Assembly: GCA_023846275.1 (NCBI GenBank)
Contig: JAIUJO010000069.1
Location: forward strand, 392,501-456,500
From: Vanilla planifolia
Taxonomy: Eukaryota > Streptophyta > Magnoliopsida > Asparagales > Orchidaceae
Reading direction: 5' to 3'
Length of the DNA stretch: 64,000 bases
Shown here: positions 61,758 to 64,000 of the stretch, one piece after another
How the letters are laid out: the number at the start of each line of letters is the position of its first letter
How positions within the stretch are numbered: the first letter of the stretch is position 1
Notes under the pieces: generated by a model
Databases searched by the model: none
What the model was told of the DNA's origin: nothing
The model's input: the letters and a program-made list of their open reading frames with translations, nothing else
Program-made: the position numbers and the translations under genes

Positions 61758-63783
61758 ATGTGCTCGTGTTTGTATGCGTTGGTGCATATATGTGTGTTTA
61801 TGTCTGTAAAGGTATGTGTTCATATTACCATGCATTTTTGTGTGTGTATTTGTGCATGCATGTCTGTGTGCATATATACATTTTTGTGTCTGTGTCAATG
61901 TGTGCATGTGTCTTCATGTATGTGACTATTTTCACATGTGTGTGCATGTATGTGCATGTATATGCATGCATCTATGGGTGAGTTTGTGCGTGTGTGTCTA
62001 TGAACGTGTGTGTATTTATATGAGTGTGCATACAAACACCCATGTTTGTTGAAGTGTGTATCCATGAGCACAAACATGAGCAAGGGCTTGCATGTTTGTA
62101 TGTGCATGTCTGCATTTATGTTCATGTGCATGTGTGTGTGTCTATGCATTATGTCTATGCAGATGTGTGTGTGTATGTGAGTTTATGCATGCATTCTTGT
62201 GAGTGTGTGTATATGTTTGTTTAAGCAAGTGTGTTTGCATTTGTTTGCATGTGTGAGTGTACAAATCTATGTGTGTGCATATCTGTATGCATATGTGTGT
62301 GCATGTTTATTAGCACATGTGTTTGTATGCCTATGCATGTGCTTATACTTATGTGTGCATTTGCTTATGTAAGCATGTACATGTGTGTATGTGGCATGCA
62401 CATGTGCATATGTGTGCATGGGTGCATGCATACATGCATGTTTATGTGTATGTGTATGTAGGTAGATATGTGTGTGTGCATCTGTGATTTTGTTTGTGTG
62501 CGTTTGTGCAAGTGTCGATGTGTGCTTGTGTATGTGTGTGTATATATCTATATGTATATGTGTGTGTATGTCTATGTGTTTGTGTGCCTGTTTTTATGTC
62601 TGTGTATATGTGGGTGTTTATGTTAAGTTTATGTGTGTTTGTACATGCATTTATGTGTTTATGTGCTTCATTATGTGGTTTTATGCATGTGCATGTGTTT
62701 GTTGAACAACCATATGCATGGGTGTGCTTATGTGTGTGTGGATGCATGCTTTTGTGTGTGTATGCATGTGTATGTGCATGTATGTGTGTGCATTGTTGTG
62801 GGTGTGTGTGGTTATACCAACATTTTTATGTGTATGTGCTATGAGCAGATGTGCATATGCTTGCATACAGGTGTGTATTGTGTGTGAATCCATGTGCATA
62901 TTTGTGTTTTCTATTCATGCATGTGTTTGCATGTGTGTGGGTGTAGGTATTTGTGTTTGAGTGTGTTCATAAGGGTGCATATGTATGTGTGTTGTGCGTG
63001 TGTGTGCTTATGTGTGTCTATGCATTTGCATTCATGTGTATATCTATTGGAGTGTGTAGGCATGGTTGTGCACATGCATATGTACATGACTGTGTGTGTG
63101 ATTGCATGCATGTTCTTGTGCATGTTTATGTGTGTATATATGTGTGTGCATGCATGTGTCGGTGTGTGTGGAAGAAAGGAGTGTGTGTGTGTGTGTGAGC
63201 ACACACGCGTGTGTGTGTATGTATAGCTGTGTGCACATGTTTGTGTGTGTGTGTGCATATTTGTGCTTGTTCATGTATGCACATGTGTTTGTGTGCATGC
63301 ATGTGTGGGTATGTGTGTGTGTGCTTGTGTGTCTATGTGTGCATGCATGTATGTATTTGAAAGTTTATGTGTGTAGGTGTGTACACATGTCTATTTGGAT
63401 GTGTGTGTGTATGTGAGTGCATGTTTATGCATGTGCTGTGCATGTGTGCTCATGCTCACATATGTGCATGAGTGTGTGTATGCATGCATATGTTGGTGCA
63501 TATGTGCATTTGTATGCCCATGTGTGCATTCGTATGCCCATGTGTGTATGTGTGTGTGTACATGTGTGCGAGTGATTATCTTAGTTTTTATCCATGTGTA
63601 TCTCTATGTGTGTGTGTGTGTGACTGTGCATGCATGTGTGTTTGCATGTCTATTTGTGCATGCGTGGCTATGCATGTGTGTGTCTATGCACATATGCATG
63701 TAAATTTGTATGTGCATGCTTTGATGTTTGCATGTGTGTGCATTTGTGTGTGTGTGTGTGCATGGGTGCTCGTGTGTGTGCGT
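61758..63783 (-). repeat. Inverted GT-oriented block 2
   Basis: GT/GCATG-rich + strand, again the reverse complement of the main array. It is interrupted by a purine patch GGAAGAAAGGAG at 63,170-63,181 and by the palindrome at 63,198-63,213. It ends abruptly at the GAA tract. No genes. Confidence 0.92.
63198..63213. repeat. 16-bp palindrome with CGCG core
   Basis: CACACAC, GC at the centre, then GTGTGTG: a perfect palindrome centred between 63,205 and 63,206. It overlaps a 7-bp stem (63,189-63,195 with 63,198-63,204, loop AG). CG steps next to GT/CA repeats are classic Z-DNA-favouring sequence, and CpG is otherwise scarce here. Confidence 0.85.
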
Positions 63784-64000
63784 AAAGAAGAAGAAGAAGA
63801 AGAACAAGACAAAGAAAAGAAGAAGAAGAAGAAAAAGAAGAAGAAGAAATAGAAGTAGTAGAAGTAGTAGAAGAAAATGAAGAAGAGGAAGAAGAAGGTG
63901 TTGTTGAAGAAGATGAAGAAGAGGAAGAAGAAGAAGGAGAAGTAGTAGAAGCAGTAGAAGAATAAGAATATGAAGAAGAAGGAGAAGAAGCAAAAGAAGA
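63784..64000 (+). repeat. Imperfect (GAA/AAG)n purine tract, runs off the end
   Basis: From 63,784 the + strand is almost all A and G in three-base steps: GAAGAAGAAG, AAAGAAAAG, then variants GTAGTAGAA, GAGGAAGAA, GTTGTTGAA and CAGTAGAAG. The triplet register holds in large part although units vary. It begins directly after GTGTGCGTAAAG with no unique spacer. The purine strand could form triplex (H-DNA) structure. Read as protein it gives Lys/Glu runs on + and Leu runs on -, which is repeat translation and not a gene. Full length is unknown because the window ends inside it. Confidence 0.9.

Noticed and set aside
63604-63993. Leu-rich - strand frame that looks like a membrane protein
   Set aside because: The leucine run is the complement of the GAA tract, so a hydrophobic segment is an artefact of the purine repeat.

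Overview
This window holds no recognisable gene. Almost all of its 64 kb is one very large, degenerate simple-sequence domain. From base 1 to about 57,700 the + strand is CA-rich and built from short variations on ACAC, ACAT and ATGC words. Orientation then flips three times: GT-rich to about 60,522, CA-rich to about 61,757, and GT-rich to 63,783. The last 217 bases are a different repeat, an imperfect GAA/AAG purine tract that runs off the window end.

The organism is a eukaryote. Arrays of this size and kind, together with visibly scarce CpG and abundant TG/CA, fit a methylated genome, most likely a vertebrate. The sequence gives no basis for naming a species. I found no interspersed transposable element, tRNA, rRNA, CRISPR array, canonical telomere repeat or exon. 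The many long open frames are by-products: CA repeats read as Thr-His on one strand and Cys-Val on the other, and stop codons are rare in both.

The array is not featureless. (1) 1-12,890: CA array with no higher-order copy recognised. (2) About 12,890-22,700: a higher-order repeat zone. One landmark recurs eight times at spacings near 0.8, 1.2-1.4 and 2.1-2.2 kb, and one longer stretch (12,890-14,800) returns about 5.95 kb downstream (18,900-20,760). (3) About 25,190-34,850 and 36,285-45,600: two collinear direct copies of a roughly 9.5 kb segment, about 11 kb apart, with a 1.4 kb spacer and one indel of about 386 bp. (4) 45,600-57,700: CA array with a few short non-repeat islands. (5) 57,700-63,783: the orientation-switching blocks. 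(6) The purine tract.

The most notable property is that purine-pyrimidine alternation is kept almost everywhere although the letters vary, so the variation looks mostly like transitions (A/G, C/T). This gives the domain strong Z-DNA and cruciform potential over tens of kilobases. Perfect palindromes occur where CA repeats meet TG repeats. Any function is unproven. The simplest reading is a large expanding satellite or minisatellite domain that grew by slippage, segmental duplication and inversion. Part of its layout, especially the inversions, could be an assembly artefact.
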